Both the position numbers and the translations under genes were made by a program. Positions 8,709 through 18,686 of a stretch of DNA of 64,000 nucleotides are shown here, piece by piece; the first letter of the stretch is position 1; the number at the start of each line of letters is the position of its first letter. Below the pieces are notes generated by a model, which worked only from the letters and a program-made list of their open reading frames with translations, was not told the DNA's origin and did not search any database. The stretch spans positions 114,361 through 178,360 of the forward strand of contig NZ_SMAK01000008.1 of NCBI RefSeq assembly GCF_004346195.1, given 5' to 3'. The stretch is from Tepidamorphus gemmatus. GTDB taxonomy: Bacteria; Pseudomonadota; Alphaproteobacteria; Rhizobiales; Tepidamorphaceae.

Positions 8709-8836
8709 CCCGCTCGACTTGGCGTCGCCCGCGAGCGCCGGGAGGAGCGGGATTCGTCCGGCCTTTCCATCCATCAGGAAGATGCTCTGGGCGAGCGTGA
8801 TGCTCACCGAACCAGCCGAAACTCCGGAGTACGGAC

Positions 8837-8971
8837 GTGAAACGGACCTACCAACCCTCGAAGCTCGTGCGCAAGCGCCGGCACGGCTTTCGTGCGCGGA
8901 TGGCGACGACCGGCGGCCGCAAGGTGATCGCCCGGCGCCGCGCGCGCGGACGCAAGCGTCTGTCGGCCTGA
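8837..8971 (+). CDS. rpmH: 50S ribosomal protein L34
   Basis: A 44-residue, very basic protein that binds 23S rRNA in the large subunit. It starts with GTG at 8837 and reads [18 protein letters not shown], the invariant L34 start, then [21 protein letters not shown] and ends RLSA. Length is normal for the family. The next gene is rnpA, the standard arrangement. Confidence 0.97.
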   Translation: MKRTYQPSKLVRKRRHGFRARMATTGGRKVIARRRARGRKRLSA

Positions 8972-8994
8972 CGACGTCCGACCCGGCGGGCCCG

Positions 8995-9402
8995 ATGTCG
9001 GCCGGTCCCGGACCGGTGCCGGCCTGCCCGAAGGTTTCCGGATCGGGGCGGATCAAGCGGCGGGCCGATTTTCTGGCCGTGCGCGACGGCCTCAAGGCTC
9101 CGGCCCGCTCGCTGGTCTTGCAGGCGCGGCAGCGCGGCGACGGCGGTGCCGCACGGTTCGGCTTCACGGTCAGTCGGAAGGTCGGCAATGCCGTCGAGCG
9201 CAACCGTGTACGGCGCCGGCTGCGCGAGGCGGTGAGGCTGCATGGCGACAGCCTCGCCTGTTGCGGCTTCGACTATGTGCTGATCGGGCGCCGCGCTGCG
9301 CTGGAGCTGCCATTCGCCACGATCGTCGGCGATCTTGAGGGCGCGCTCCGACGCATCCACCGGACGCCCCCGAAACCGAGCCTGGACCGAGCCCATGGGT
9401 GA
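8995..9402 (+). CDS. rnpA: Ribonuclease P protein component
   Basis: Protein subunit of RNase P, which trims tRNA 5' leaders with the catalytic RNA. 135 residues from the ATG at 8995. RIKRRADFLAVRDG is the usual N-terminal element, GFTVSRKVGNAVERNRVRRR is the conserved RNR motif that contacts pre-tRNA, and DYVLIGRRAAL follows. The open frame extends further upstream through rpmH in another frame, but this ATG gives a normal N-terminus. It overlaps yidC by 8 bases. Confidence 0.95.
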   Translation: MSAGPGPVPACPKVSGSGRIKRRADFLAVRDGLKAPARSLVLQARQRGDGGAARFGFTVSRKVGNAVERNRVRRRLREAVRLHGDSLACCGFDYVLIGRRAALELPFATIVGDLEGALRRIHRTPPKPSLDRAHG

Positions 9403-11389
9403 CAACAGGAACTATATCCTGGCAATTGCACTGTCGCTGGTGATCCTGATCGCCTGGCAGTATTTCTACGCCATTCCCCAGATGGAACGGCAGCAGGCCC
9501 TGGAGCAGGCCCGCCAGCAGCAGGCGGTGCAGATGCAGTCGGGTCAGGCCCAGTCGGGCGATTCGCTGCGGCCGGGTTCGGACGGATCGACCTCGCCGGC
9601 CACCACCGCTCCCGGCTCGGTCAGCATCCCGGCGACCGGCACGGAACCTGCCACGGCCACCACCCGCGAGGCCGCACTGGCCCAGAGTGCGCGCATCGCC
9701 ATCGACAATCCGCTGGTCCGTGGCTCGATCTCGCTGCGCGGCGGCCGCATCGACGACGTGGTGCTGAAGGATTACCGGGTGACGGTGAAGCCGGACAGCC
9801 CGAACATCGTGCTCCTGTCCCCGTCCGGCAGCCCTGACCCCTACTATGTCGAATATGGCTGGGTGGCTGAAACGCCGGGAGTCGAGGTGCCGGGTCCGCA
9901 GACGGTCTGGACCGCTCCCGAGGGCGCCCGCCTGACGCCCGACACGCCGCTGACCCTGACCTGGACCAGCGATCAGGGGCTGGAATTCACCCGCCAGATC
10001 GCGATCGACGCGAATTACATGTTCACCGTGACGGACTCGGTCCGCAATACGGGCGATACGGCCGTCTCGCTGTTGCCCTATGGCCTCGTGTCGCGCCACG
10101 GAATGCCGCATGTCGCGGGCTTCTACATCCTGCATGAGGGCCTGATCGGTGTCCTGGGCCAGCATGGCCTTCAGGAGATCGACTACAGCGACCTCGATGA
10201 CGGTCCGCAGCGTTTCACCGCGACCGGCGGCTGGCTCGGCATCACCGACAAGTACTGGGCCGCGGTGCTGGTGCCCGACCAGAAGGATTCCTACGAGGCA
10301 CGGTTCATCTCCGGCTCCGTCAACGGCAAGCAGACCTTCCAGGCGGATTTCCTGCGCACGGCGATGTCTGTTGCGCCGGGGGCCACCGCCGAGACCACCA
10401 GCTACCTCTTTGCGGGCGCCAAGCGTGTCGATCTGATCGACGGCTACGAGACCGCGCTCGGCATCGACAGGTTCGAACTGCTGATCGACTGGGGCTGGTT
10501 CTATTTCCTGACCAAACCGCTGTTCTTCGTCATCGACTACTTCTACCAGCTCGTCGGCAATTTCGGCGTCGCCATCCTGATCACCACCATCCTCGTCAAG
10601 CTGTTCTTCTTCCCGCTCGCCAACAAGTCCTACATCTCGATGAGCCGGATGAAGCTCGTCCAGCCGCAGATGCTCGAGATCCGCGAGCGCTACAAGGACG
10701 ACAAGATGAAGCAGCAGCAGGCGATGATGGAGCTGTACAGGAAGGAGAAGATCAATCCCCTGTCCGGATGCCTGCCGATCCTGCTGCAGATTCCGGTCTT
10801 TTTCGCGCTCTACAAGGTGCTGTTCGTCACCATAGAGATGCGCCACGCGCCGTTCTTCGGCTGGATCCAGGACCTATCGGCACCCGACCCGACCACGATC
10901 TTCAACCTGTTCGGGCTGATCCCCTGGGATCCGCCGTCCTTCCTGATGATAGGTGTCTGGCCGCTGATCATGGGCTTCACCATGTGGATCCAGATGCGGC
11001 TCAACCCGCCGCCGCCCGATCCCACTCAGGCGATGATCTTCAACTGGATGCCGGTGGTCTTCACCTTCATGCTCGCCTCCTTCCCGGCCGGCCTGGTGAT
11101 CTACTGGGCCTGGAACAACACGCTGTCGGTGCTCCAGCAGTACGTGATCATGCGTCGCCAGGGCGTGAAGCCGGACCTGTTCGGCAATGTGGTGGCGACC
11201 TTCAGCGCCAGGAAGCGCGCCGAGATCGCCAAACGCGAGGCCGATCTGGCCAGGCAAGAGGCCGAAAGGCGCAAGGCGGCCCAGAAGGCGAAGTTCGCCG
11301 ACGAGGACGCCGACAAGCCCGACCAGCAGCAGAAGCGGCGCAGGAAGCCCAAGTCGGGCAAGCCGGCGAGTTCCGAGGCGGGCGAGTAG
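9395..11389 (+). CDS. yidC: Membrane protein insertase YidC
   Basis: Inserts and folds inner-membrane proteins, alone or with Sec. 664 residues from the ATG at 9395, somewhat longer than the E. coli protein because of a Gln/Ser/Thr-rich linker (about 30-100) and a basic Lys/Arg C-terminal tail. TM1 is YILAIALSLVILIAWQYF; the large periplasmic beta domain follows; the Oxa1 core begins near GWFYFLTKPLFFVIDYFYQL and contains GCLPILLQIPVFFALYKVL. No yidD is seen between rnpA and yidC. EngB follows by 34 bases. Confidence 0.97.
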   Translation: MGDNRNYILAIALSLVILIAWQYFYAIPQMERQQALEQARQQQAVQMQSGQAQSGDSLRPGSDGSTSPATTAPGSVSIPATGTEPATATTREAALAQSARIAIDNPLVRGSISLRGGRIDDVVLKDYRVTVKPDSPNIVLLSPSGSPDPYYVEYGWVAETPGVEVPGPQTVWTAPEGARLTPDTPLTLTWTSDQGLEFTRQIAIDANYMFTVTDSVRNTGDTAVSLLPYGLVSRHGMPHVAGFYILHEGLIGVLGQHGLQEIDYSDLDDGPQRFTATGGWLGITDKYWAAVLVPDQKDSYEARFISGSVNGKQTFQADFLRTAMSVAPGATAETTSYLFAGAKRVDLIDGYETALGIDRFELLIDWGWFYFLTKPLFFVIDYFYQLVGNFGVAILITTILVKLFFFPLANKSYISMSRMKLVQPQMLEIRERYKDDKMKQQQAMMELYRKEKINPLSGCLPILLQIPVFFALYKVLFVTIEMRHAPFFGWIQDLSAPDPTTIFNLFGLIPWDPPSFLMIGVWPLIMGFTMWIQMRLNPPPPDPTQAMIFNWMPVVFTFMLASFPAGLVIYWAWNNTLSVLQQYVIMRRQGVKPDLFGNVVATFSARKRAEIAKREADLARQEAERRKAAQKAKFADEDADKPDQQQKRRRKPKSGKPASSEAGE

Positions 11390-11423
11390 TCGCCCGTCGG
11401 CTGGTGAGCGCGGCAGCCCCGAC

Positions 11424-12068
11424 GTGTGCGAACCGTCCGACGAAGACAGCGCGGCGCTGGAAGCCGGCCGGCTCATGTTCGCCCGGCCGTGGCAATTCCG
11501 GCTCGGCGTTGTCCGTCTCGATCAGCTGCCCCCCGCCGACCGTCCCGAAGTTGCGTTCGCCGGACGCTCCAATGTCGGCAAGTCGAGCCTGCTCAACGCG
11601 CTGACCGGACGCCGCAACCTTGCCCGCACCTCCAACACGCCCGGCCGTACCCAGGAGATCAACGTCTTCGAGAGCGAGGGCATCGCGCTCAGGCTGATCG
11701 ACATGCCGGGATATGGCTTTGCGCAGGCGCCGAAGGGCAAGGTCGATGCCTGGACGGCGCTGATCCACCGCTACCTGCAGGGCCGGCCGAACCTCAGACG
11801 GGTCTTCCTGCTGATCGATTCCCGGCACGGCCTCAAGGCCGTCGACGAGCAGATCATGGAGCGTCTCGACAAGGCGGCGGTCTCCTACCAGGCGGTGCTG
11901 ACCAAGATCGACAAGATCGCCACCGCCGCCCAGGCGGATGTTCTGGCCGCAACCGCCGCCAGACTCGCCATGCATCCGGCGGCCTTTCCGACGATCATCG
12001 CGACCTCCAGCCAGAAGGGTACCGGCATCGACATCCTGCGCGCGGAGATCGCGGGGATCGCCGGATAG
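11424..12068 (+). CDS. engB: Ribosome biogenesis GTP-binding protein EngB (YsxC/YihA)
   Basis: Essential small GTPase needed for large-subunit assembly. 214 residues from the GTG at 11424, chosen because relatives have a similar acidic lead before GRLMFARPWQF. G1 is GRSNVGKSS, switch I has NTPGRTQ, G3 is DMPGYGFA, G4 is TKID and G5 is SSQKGTG. It sits between yidC and argB, the rhizobial order. The ATG at MFARPW is an alternative start. Confidence 0.95.
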   Translation: MCEPSDEDSAALEAGRLMFARPWQFRLGVVRLDQLPPADRPEVAFAGRSNVGKSSLLNALTGRRNLARTSNTPGRTQEINVFESEGIALRLIDMPGYGFAQAPKGKVDAWTALIHRYLQGRPNLRRVFLLIDSRHGLKAVDEQIMERLDKAAVSYQAVLTKIDKIATAAQADVLAATAARLAMHPAAFPTIIATSSQKGTGIDILRAEIAGIAG

Positions 12069-12161
12069 CGGAGGCAGGGCCGGCGGCCACGCCAGTGCAT
12101 TGAGCCGGTCGCCGGCCTCCTGTATGACGCCACCGCCAGGACACCACGACAGAACGGACAC

Positions 12162-13058
12162 ATGCCCGAAACTCCCGAGATGACGCCGCAGGCACAGGCC
12201 GAGATCCTCGCCAAGGCGCTTCCCTACATGCTGCGCTACGACGAGCAGACGGTGGTGGTTAAGTACGGCGGCCATGCGATGGGCGATCCCGAGCTTGCCC
12301 GGGCCTTCGCGGAGGACATCACGCTGCTGAAGACCTCCGGCATCCACCCGATCGTGGTGCATGGCGGCGGGCCGCAGATCGGCCGGATGCTCGACAAGCT
12401 CGGCATCAAGTCGGAATTCCGCGCCGGGTTGCGCGTCACCGACAAGGCGACCGTCGAGATCGTCGAGATGGTGCTCGCCGGCGGCATCAACAAGGAGATC
12501 GTGCAGGCGATCAACCGTGAAGGCGGCCGCGCCGTCGGCCTGTGCGGCAAGGACGGCAACATGGTGATCGTCCGCAAGGCGACCCGTACCATGATCGACC
12601 CGGATTCCAACATCGAGAGGATCGTCGATCTCGGTTTCGTCGGCGAGCCGGATACGGTCAATCCGGCCGTGCTGCGGATGGTCTCCAAGGAGGATCTGAT
12701 CCCGGTCGTCGCGCCGGTCGCGCCGGGTCTCGACGGCGAGACCTATAACGTCAACGCCGATACCTTTGCCGGGGCCATCGCTGGTGCTCTGTCGGCCAAG
12801 CGTCTCCTGTTCCTCACCGACGTCGACGGTGTGCTCGACCGCGACAAGAGACTGATCAAGGAACTCACCGTCGCCGAGGCGAAGCGGCTGATCGATGACG
12901 GCACCATCTCCGGCGGCATGATCCCCAAGGTCGAGACCTGCATCGAGGCGGTGGAGCGCGGTGTCGAGGGCGTCGTCATCCTCAACGGCAAGGTCCCGCA
13001 CGCCGTCCTGCTCGAGCTGTTCACCGAGCATGGCGCCGGGACGCTGATCACCCCGTGA
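12162..13058 (+). CDS. argB: Acetylglutamate kinase
   Basis: Phosphorylates N-acetyl-L-glutamate, the second step of arginine synthesis. 298 residues. The amino-acid kinase fold shows [12 protein letters not shown] near residue 28, the glycine-rich HGGGPQIG that holds the acetylglutamate/ATP, a [10 protein letters not shown] segment, and [15 protein letters not shown] near the C-terminus. An N-terminal helix precedes the kinase core, as in the arginine-inhibitable forms. The stop overlaps the next gene's GTG start by 4 bases. Confidence 0.97.
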   Translation: MPETPEMTPQAQAEILAKALPYMLRYDEQTVVVKYGGHAMGDPELARAFAEDITLLKTSGIHPIVVHGGGPQIGRMLDKLGIKSEFRAGLRVTDKATVEIVEMVLAGGINKEIVQAINREGGRAVGLCGKDGNMVIVRKATRTMIDPDSNIERIVDLGFVGEPDTVNPAVLRMVSKEDLIPVVAPVAPGLDGETYNVNADTFAGAIAGALSAKRLLFLTDVDGVLDRDKRLIKELTVAEAKRLIDDGTISGGMIPKVETCIEAVERGVEGVVILNGKVPHAVLLELFTEHGAGTLITP

Positions 13059-13813
13059 CGACCGGGCCGCTGGCAAGGAGCTTCGCCGGGGTCGAGACCT
13101 GGATCTTCGATCTCGACAACACGCTCTATCCGCCGCACTCGAACCTGTTTGCACAGGTCGACCGCAAGATGGGCGAGTTCATCTCGAACCTGCTTGGGGT
13201 CGATCCGGTCGAGGCCAAGGCGATCCAGAAGCAGTTCTATCGCGACTACGGCACGACCCTGCGCGGGCTGATGACCGTCCACGGGGTCGATCCGCACGAG
13301 TTTCTCGCCTATGTGCACGACATCGACCATTCACCGATCGAGCCGGATCCGGCGCTGGGCGCGGCGCTGGCGCTGCTTCCGGGCCGCAAGTTCGTGCTGA
13401 CCAACGGCTCCCGCGCCCATGCCCAGTCGGTGGTCGCCCGGCTCGGCATCGAGAGCCATTTCGAGGACATGTTCGACATCGTCGCGGCCGACTTCGAGCC
13501 GAAGCCGGCGCGGCCGCCCTATGAGAGGTTCATCGCCCGCTACGGCATCGACCCGTCCCGCGCGGCGATGTTCGAGGACCTGCCACGCAACCTCGAGGTC
13601 CCTCGCGCGCTCGGCATGCGCACCGTGCTCGTGGTCGCCAGGCCCGGCACCCCGGCCGAGACGCTGGCCTTCCGGCAGCGCTGGGAAACCGAGGTCGGCG
13701 ACGGCGGCTATATCGACCATGTCACCGACGATCTGGCCGACTTCCTGGTCAGCGCGGTGGAGGGGCGTGCCACGGGCGCGGCTGCGATTGACAGCCGGCC
13801 GGTCGCCCGCTAA
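13055..13813 (+). CDS. HAD-family pyrimidine 5'-nucleotidase
   Basis: 252 residues from a GTG at 13055. HAD motif I is FDLDNTLYP, with the catalytic aspartates in the DLD segment; motif II is LTNGSRAHA, and [11 protein letters not shown] is motif IV. This form matches the SSM1/PYNE-like nucleotidases that dephosphorylate pyrimidine monophosphates. It overlaps argB by four bases and precedes dapD, a frequent rhizobial order. Substrate is by family analogy only. Confidence 0.88.
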   Translation: MTTGPLARSFAGVETWIFDLDNTLYPPHSNLFAQVDRKMGEFISNLLGVDPVEAKAIQKQFYRDYGTTLRGLMTVHGVDPHEFLAYVHDIDHSPIEPDPALGAALALLPGRKFVLTNGSRAHAQSVVARLGIESHFEDMFDIVAADFEPKPARPPYERFIARYGIDPSRAAMFEDLPRNLEVPRALGMRTVLVVARPGTPAETLAFRQRWETEVGDGGYIDHVTDDLADFLVSAVEGRATGAAAIDSRPVAR

Positions 13814-13845
13814 CCGGCCCGGGAACCTGGAGGGAGGGACGCGCC

Positions 13846-14673
13846 GTGGACACCGCACAGATCGAATCGATCGTCGAAGCCGCCTGGGAGGCCCGTGCCG
13901 AGGTGACCCCGGCAACCCGCGGCGAGATTCGCGAGGCGGTCGAGGCAGCGCTTGACCTGCTGGATTCGGGGCAGAAGCGCGTTGCGGAGAAGCGCGGCGG
14001 CGACTGGCATGTGAACCAGTGGCTCAAGAAGGCCGTGCTGCTGTCGTTCCGTCTCAACGACATGACCGCGATCTCGGGCGGCCCCGGCGGGGCGTCGTGG
14101 TGGGACAAAGTGCCCTCGAAGTTCGCTGGCTGGGGAGCCACCGAGTTCCAGGCCGCCGGCTTCCGGGCCGTGCCCAACTGCGTCGTCAGGCGATCCGCCT
14201 ACATTGCCAGGGGGGTGGTGCTGATGCCCTCCTTCGTCAATCTCGGCGCCTATGTGGACGAGGGGACGATGGTCGACACCTGGGCGACCGTCGGCTCCTG
14301 TGCCCAGATCGGCAAGCATTGCCACATCTCCGGCGGCGCCGGCATCGGTGGCGTGCTTGAGCCGCTGCAGGCCGGACCGGTCATCATCGAGGACAACTGT
14401 TTCATCGGCGCCCGCTCCGAGGTCGCCGAGGGCGTCATCGTGCGCGAGGGGGCCGTGCTGTCGATGGGGGTCTACATTGGCGCCTCGACCAAGATCGTCG
14501 ACCGCGCCTCCGGCGAGGTGTTTCGCGGCGAGGTGCCGGCCTATTCGGTGGTCGTGCCGGGCACCATGCCCGGCGCGGACGGGGGTCCGGGCCTCTACTG
14601 CGCGGTGATCGTCAAGCGGGTCGACGAGCAGACCCGCTCCAAGACCTCGATCAACGACCTCCTGCGCGATTGA
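13846..14673 (+). CDS. dapD: 2,3,4,5-tetrahydropyridine-2,6-dicarboxylate N-succinyltransferase
   Basis: Succinylates tetrahydrodipicolinate in the DAP/lysine pathway. 275 residues, GTG start at 13846 with GGAGGGA upstream. The N-terminal helical part is followed by a left-handed beta helix of hexapeptide repeats (about 105-225), seen in [20 protein letters not shown] and [20 protein letters not shown]. DapE, which removes the succinyl group two steps later, is only one gene away. Confidence 0.97.
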   Translation: MDTAQIESIVEAAWEARAEVTPATRGEIREAVEAALDLLDSGQKRVAEKRGGDWHVNQWLKKAVLLSFRLNDMTAISGGPGGASWWDKVPSKFAGWGATEFQAAGFRAVPNCVVRRSAYIARGVVLMPSFVNLGAYVDEGTMVDTWATVGSCAQIGKHCHISGGAGIGGVLEPLQAGPVIIEDNCFIGARSEVAEGVIVREGAVLSMGVYIGASTKIVDRASGEVFRGEVPAYSVVVPGTMPGADGGPGLYCAVIVKRVDEQTRSKTSINDLLRD

Positions 14674-14996
14674 TTGGTCCCTGACGGCCGCTGTCCCTGT
14701 CGGCGACGGATCGCCTTTGTCTCGCGTCGCATCGGTTCGACCGGCGAGGTGTGCTGTGTGGCCCTCGAGCCTGTCGGCGAGGCACGGGCCGTCAGTATTC
14801 TGTCACGGGCAAGGTCGGGCGCATCAGCCGCCAACCGTTCAGGATCGGCCTGTTCTGGATTCTGGTCGAGTGTGGCATCCTTGCCGCCACGCCTTGCCCG
14901 AACCGCTTCGGACTCCAGCCGTTCGCCAATCGAGGCGGAGGTCGTGGCGCAAGTCTTCTGCCTCGCCGCAATTGCCGTACCGGGGTGCGATCTTAT
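14674..14996. other. Intergenic region between dapD and the DUF805 gene
   Basis: About 320 bases with no convincing gene. Open frames cross it on both strands, but their translations are arginine/serine-rich noise without recognisable motifs. I saw no strong terminator or promoter boxes. Confidence 0.5.
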
Positions 14997-15428
14997 ATGT
15001 CCGCGGTCGGTGAACCGGCGCGGCGGAGCGAGAGCGTGATCCACAACCCCCAGAAGTCTGGGCCGAGCGTCGGCCGCAGCCGATTCGTCTGGCTGTTCTT
15101 CGGGTTCAACGGCCGGATCGGCCGCGAGGTCTACTGGCTGGCGATCGGGCTGCTGTGGTCCATCCTGTTCGTCGTCATCGGCATCCTCGTCGAGATGCTG
15201 GGGCGTGAGGCGGCCGGGGGCCCGGTGCTTGCACTCGGCGTCGCATCGCTGTGGAGCGAGGTGGCGATCCTGGTAAAGCGCCAGCATGATCGCGGCCTGC
15301 CCTGGTACTGGTGCCTGCTCGCCTTCATCCCCCTGGTTGGTGCGCTGTGGATGATCGCCTGCGGCATTCTCAAGGGCGACGAGGGTCCGAACGCATTCGG
15401 ACCGGGTCCGGATATCCCGCCTGAGTGA
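14997..15428 (+). CDS. DUF805 domain-containing membrane protein
   Basis: Small inner-membrane protein of 143 residues from the ATG at 14997. The DUF805 pattern is clear: FGFNGRIGREVYWLAIGLLW, then a second membrane segment (FVVIGILVEML), the basic loop VKRQHDRGLPWYW, and a last segment FIPLVGALWMIACGILKG. The function of DUF805 proteins is unknown. It lies between dapD and dapE on the same strand. The exact start is uncertain; a GTG at about 15039 is also possible. Confidence 0.82.
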   Translation: MSAVGEPARRSESVIHNPQKSGPSVGRSRFVWLFFGFNGRIGREVYWLAIGLLWSILFVVIGILVEMLGREAAGGPVLALGVASLWSEVAILVKRQHDRGLPWYWCLLAFIPLVGALWMIACGILKGDEGPNAFGPGPDIPPE

Positions 15429-15477
15429 CATTGGCGCCGATTGACGTGCCCGAGCGCGAGGCACTAAACCCGAGGCC

Positions 15478-16665
15478 ATGTCCGATCAGCCCGCATCCAC
15501 GTCCGGCGGCGACGCGCTCACCATCGCGCAGGCCCTGATCCGCTGCCCGAGCGTCACCCCGGAGGAGGGTGGCGCGCTGCGCTATCTGCAGCGGTTGCTC
15601 GCCGGGGCGGGCTTCGAGGCCGAGATCGTCCGCTTTCACGAGGAGGGTACCGCCGACGTCGACAACTTGCTGGCCACCATCGGGTCCGGCACGCCGCATC
15701 TCGTGTTTGCCGGACATACCGACGTGGTGCCGCCGGGCGATCCGGCGCGCTGGCGCCATCCCCCGTTCGAGGCCGAGATTGACGGCGGGATGCTGTATGG
15801 GCGCGGTGCGGTCGACATGAAGGGCGCCATCGCCTGCTTCGCGGCTGCCGCACTCTCCTATCTGGCGGAGAACGGTCCGCCCCCCGGTGCGATCTCCTTG
15901 CTGATCACCGGCGACGAGGAGGGCGTGGCGATCAACGGCACCCGCAAGCTGCTCGCCTGGGCGCGCGAGCGGGGCCTGTCGTTCAGCCATTGCGTTGTCG
16001 GCGAGCCGACCAATCCCGAGGCGATCGGCGACATGATCAAGATCGGCCGGCGCGGCTCGCTGTCCGGGACGCTCACCATCACCGGCAAGCAGGGGCACGC
16101 CGCCTATCCGCATCTGGCCGCCAATCCCCTGCGTGGCCTTGCGCGGGTGCTCGACGCACTGCACATGCCGCTCGACCGCGGGACGGCGGTGTTCGCGCCG
16201 TCGAACCTCGAAGTGACCAGCATCGACACCGGCAATCCCGCCTTCAACGTGATCCCGGCGACGGTGACGGTTCGTTTCAACATCCGCTTCAACGACCTGC
16301 ACACCGCACGGAGCCTGGAGATCCGCCTCGACAAGGCCGTCGCAGCCGCGCTCGAAGGTACCGGGCTGCGGGCGGCATTCGCCTTCGAGCCCAACCCGGC
16401 GGAGGCGTTCCATACCGAGGCGCATGACTTCGCCGCGCTTCTGTCGGAGGCGATCGCCATCGAAACCGGCCGGCGGCCGGAGCTGTCGACCACCGGCGGA
16501 ACCTCCGATGCGCGCTACATCAAGGACTACTGTCCGGTGATCGAGTTCGGGCTGGTCGGCCAGACCATGCATCAGGTCGACGAGCGGGTGGCAGTGGAGG
16601 ACCTCGCCACCCTGACAGCGATCTACCGGCGTCTGATCGAGACCTATTTCGCAACGGTGCGCTGA
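15478..16665 (+). CDS. dapE: Succinyl-diaminopimelate desuccinylase
   Basis: Di-zinc hydrolase that releases LL-diaminopimelate for lysine and peptidoglycan. 395 residues, close to the usual ~380. Metal-site motifs of the M20 family are visible: VFAGHTDVVPPGD, GRGAVDMKGAIA and TGDEEGVAINGT, where the Glu-Glu pair includes the general base. The dimerisation insert lies in the middle, with GRRGSLSGTLTITGKQGHAAYPH. C-terminal STTGGTSDARYIKDYCPV and FGLVGQTMHQVDE carry the last ligands. Confidence 0.97.
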   Translation: MSDQPASTSGGDALTIAQALIRCPSVTPEEGGALRYLQRLLAGAGFEAEIVRFHEEGTADVDNLLATIGSGTPHLVFAGHTDVVPPGDPARWRHPPFEAEIDGGMLYGRGAVDMKGAIACFAAAALSYLAENGPPPGAISLLITGDEEGVAINGTRKLLAWARERGLSFSHCVVGEPTNPEAIGDMIKIGRRGSLSGTLTITGKQGHAAYPHLAANPLRGLARVLDALHMPLDRGTAVFAPSNLEVTSIDTGNPAFNVIPATVTVRFNIRFNDLHTARSLEIRLDKAVAAALEGTGLRAAFAFEPNPAEAFHTEAHDFAALLSEAIAIETGRRPELSTTGGTSDARYIKDYCPVIEFGLVGQTMHQVDERVAVEDLATLTAIYRRLIETYFATVR

Positions 16666-16668
16666 GCC

Positions 16669-17259
16669 ATGCTGAGTGCCGATGACGCGCTCCGCGGCCT
16701 GTCGTCGGCCTGGGCGCTGTTCCTGGGCCGCCGCGAGGCGATCCGGGGGTTCGACACCAGCTTCCGCGGCTTCTGGCAGTCGTTCCTGGCCATCGTCTTC
16801 GTGCTGCCGATCTATGTGCTGTTCGTCGGCGCGGAGCGGCGCATGATCCTGTCGGACCAGCCGGCCGACCTGCCGTTCGGCGATGTCGCCTTCGCCCTGT
16901 GGCGGCTGATCGCGCTCGTCATCGACTGGATCGCCTTTCCGCTGCTGATGGCCGTGCTCGCCCGGCCGCTCGGCATTGCCGGCCGCTATGTGCGGCTGAT
17001 CGTCGCCTTCAATTGGGGCGGACCGATCGTCGCCGCGCTGATGGCGGTGCCGGCGGTTCTGCTCTCCTATGCCGGGATCGGCGAGGCAGGTGCCTCGATG
17101 CTGCTGCTCGTCGCCCTGGCGGCATTGATCCGCTTCCGCCTCATCACTGCGCGGGCGGCGCTCGACTGCGGCTTCGGCATGGCCGCCGCGCTCGTTGCCA
17201 TCGAACTGCTGCTGTCGCTGGTGCTTGGACAGCTGATCTCGCGCATCGCCGCGTACTGA
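16669..17259 (+). CDS. Conserved membrane protein of unknown function
   Basis: 196 residues, starting 3 bases after the dapE stop, so probably cotranscribed. It is mostly hydrophobic, with about five membrane segments (near 38-56, 85-105, 115-135, 145-160 and 170-190), loosely like YIP1-type or transporter-associated proteins common in rhizobia. The N-terminus (LRGLSSAWALFLGRREAIRG) is amphipathic. No catalytic or binding motifs stand out, so no function is offered. Confidence 0.8.
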   Translation: MLSADDALRGLSSAWALFLGRREAIRGFDTSFRGFWQSFLAIVFVLPIYVLFVGAERRMILSDQPADLPFGDVAFALWRLIALVIDWIAFPLLMAVLARPLGIAGRYVRLIVAFNWGGPIVAALMAVPAVLLSYAGIGEAGASMLLLVALAALIRFRLITARAALDCGFGMAAALVAIELLLSLVLGQLISRIAAY

Positions 17260-17267
17260 TCCGCCGG

Positions 17268-18005
17268 TCAGTAATCGACCTGGACCAGGCACAGCCCGTC
17301 CGGGGGCGCGACCGGGCCACAGGCGCGGCGATCACGGGCCGCGAGCGCCGCAGCGAGATCCTGCGCCGACCACCGTCCCTCGCCGACCAGCTTCAGCGAG
17401 CCGACCATCGAGCGGACCTGGTTGTGCAGGAAGGAGCGCGCGGACGCCTCGATCACCAGCCGCTCGCCCTGCCGCGACACGTCGAGCCGGTCGAGCGTCC
17501 TGACCGGCGAGGCAGACTGGCATTCGGTCGAACGGAAGGTGGTGAAGTCGTGCTTGCCCACCAGCACCTGCGCTGCCATGTGCATGGCGGCATGGTCGAG
17601 CGGCCGCGCCACGTGCCAGGCCTTGCCCCGCTCGAGCGCCAGTGGCGCGCGCCGGTTGATGATCAGGTAGCGGTAGTGACGCCGGATCGCCGAATGGCGG
17701 GCATCGAATCCGTCGCCGACGCGAGCAACAGCAAGGATGGCCACCGGCTCCGGTCGCAGATGCGCGTTCAGCGCGTCGCGTACCGTGTCCTGCGGCCAGT
17801 CCCGGGCAAGATCGAGATGCGCCACCTGGCCGCTGGCATGGACGCCGGCATCGGTGCGGCCGGCGCCGCCGATCCGGACGGTCTCGCCGCAGAAGGCCGC
17901 GACGGCTTCCTCGATCGCCTGCTGCACCGAGCGTCCGTTCGCCTGACGCTGCCAGCCGACGAAGGGCGCGCCGTCATATTCGATCAGCAGGCGGTAGCGG
18001 GGCAT
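17268..18005 (-). CDS. truA: tRNA pseudouridine(38-40) synthase
   Basis: Converts uridines 38-40 in the anticodon arm to pseudouridine. 245 residues from the ATG at 18005; upstream in-frame sequence is not conserved. N-terminus [18 protein letters not shown] is diagnostic; the catalytic aspartate is in [15 protein letters not shown]. The C-terminal half has [13 protein letters not shown]. It is the last gene of a loose minus-strand group (def, fmt, GNAT, truA) and faces the dapE-side gene tail to tail. Confidence 0.96.
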   Translation of the reverse strand: MPRYRLLIEYDGAPFVGWQRQANGRSVQQAIEEAVAAFCGETVRIGGAGRTDAGVHASGQVAHLDLARDWPQDTVRDALNAHLRPEPVAILAVARVGDGFDARHSAIRRHYRYLIINRRAPLALERGKAWHVARPLDHAAMHMAAQVLVGKHDFTTFRSTECQSASPVRTLDRLDVSRQGERLVIEASARSFLHNQVRSMVGSLKLVGEGRWSAQDLAAALAARDRRACGPVAPPDGLCLVQVDY

Positions 18006-18097
18006 GGAGCCGAGCCCTCCAGTTCGACCGGTTCGCAGCAGTTCGCAGCAGAAGGTCAGCATCCGGCGCCGATGCGCAAGGTCGCCGCAAGCCGGTG

Positions 18098-18622
18098 CTA
18101 GCCGAACACGTTAAATGCCGGCGGGTAGTCGACCTTGGGCCGATCAGTCGCGTCGCGCGGCCGGTCGAGGGCACGCGCCATGAAGGCAGGGCCCGACCAG
18201 GGCGCGTCGAAGTGGCGGGCGAGCGCGGCGTCGAAGCCGAGCTTGCGATAATAGTCGGGATTGCCCAGCACGAAGACGATCTCCTCGCCCGCTTCGGCGA
18301 GCCGGGCGAGGCCGGTGCGGATCAGCGCGGCAGCGATGCCGCGACGCCGGAAGCACTTGCGCACCGCGACCGGGGCGAGCCCGGTCGCCCGCCCGGCCTG
18401 GCCCTGGATCCGGAGGCGCGAGAAGCCCGCATAGCCGGCCAGCTTGCCGTCCAGCTCGGCCACCAGCGACAGCACCAGGTCGCCGTCCTGCCGCAGCCTG
18501 TCGACGAGATTGGCCTCGAGGGGGCTTTCGAACGCGCTGGCCAGCAGTTCGCGGATCGCAGCGATGTCGTCCGGTCGCTCCAACCGGATCGACAGGCCCA
18601 CGGGATCGATGTCAACCGGCAT
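18098..18622 (-). CDS. GNAT-family N-acetyltransferase (YhbS-like)
   Basis: 174 residues. The acetyl-CoA binding motif is [20 protein letters not shown] (about 80-100), followed by [16 protein letters not shown], the Tyr-Arg-Lys-Phe-Gly-Phe pattern of YhbS-type acetyltransferases. Substrate unknown. It lies between fmt and truA on the same strand. Confidence 0.88.
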   Translation of the reverse strand: MPVDIDPVGLSIRLERPDDIAAIRELLASAFESPLEANLVDRLRQDGDLVLSLVAELDGKLAGYAGFSRLRIQGQAGRATGLAPVAVRKCFRRRGIAAALIRTGLARLAEAGEEIVFVLGNPDYYRKLGFDAALARHFDAPWSGPAFMARALDRPRDATDRPKVDYPPAFNVFG

Positions 18623-18686
18623 GGGCGCTTGGGGCAGCTTCAGTCATCAAGGCCATCCTACGCCCGGAGAGCCGGCGCCGAAACGG

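Noticed and set aside
8560..8836. A replication origin beside rpmH
   Set aside because: No cluster of DnaA boxes (TTATCCACA-like) was seen, and the origin is usually elsewhere in alphaproteobacteria.
11202..13154. A 650-codon minus-strand open frame across engB and argB
   Set aside because: Antisense shadow of conserved genes; no family resemblance and no ribosome site.
14674..15039. A 121-codon open frame between dapD and the DUF805 gene
   Set aside because: Overlaps the DUF805 start in another frame and has no motif.
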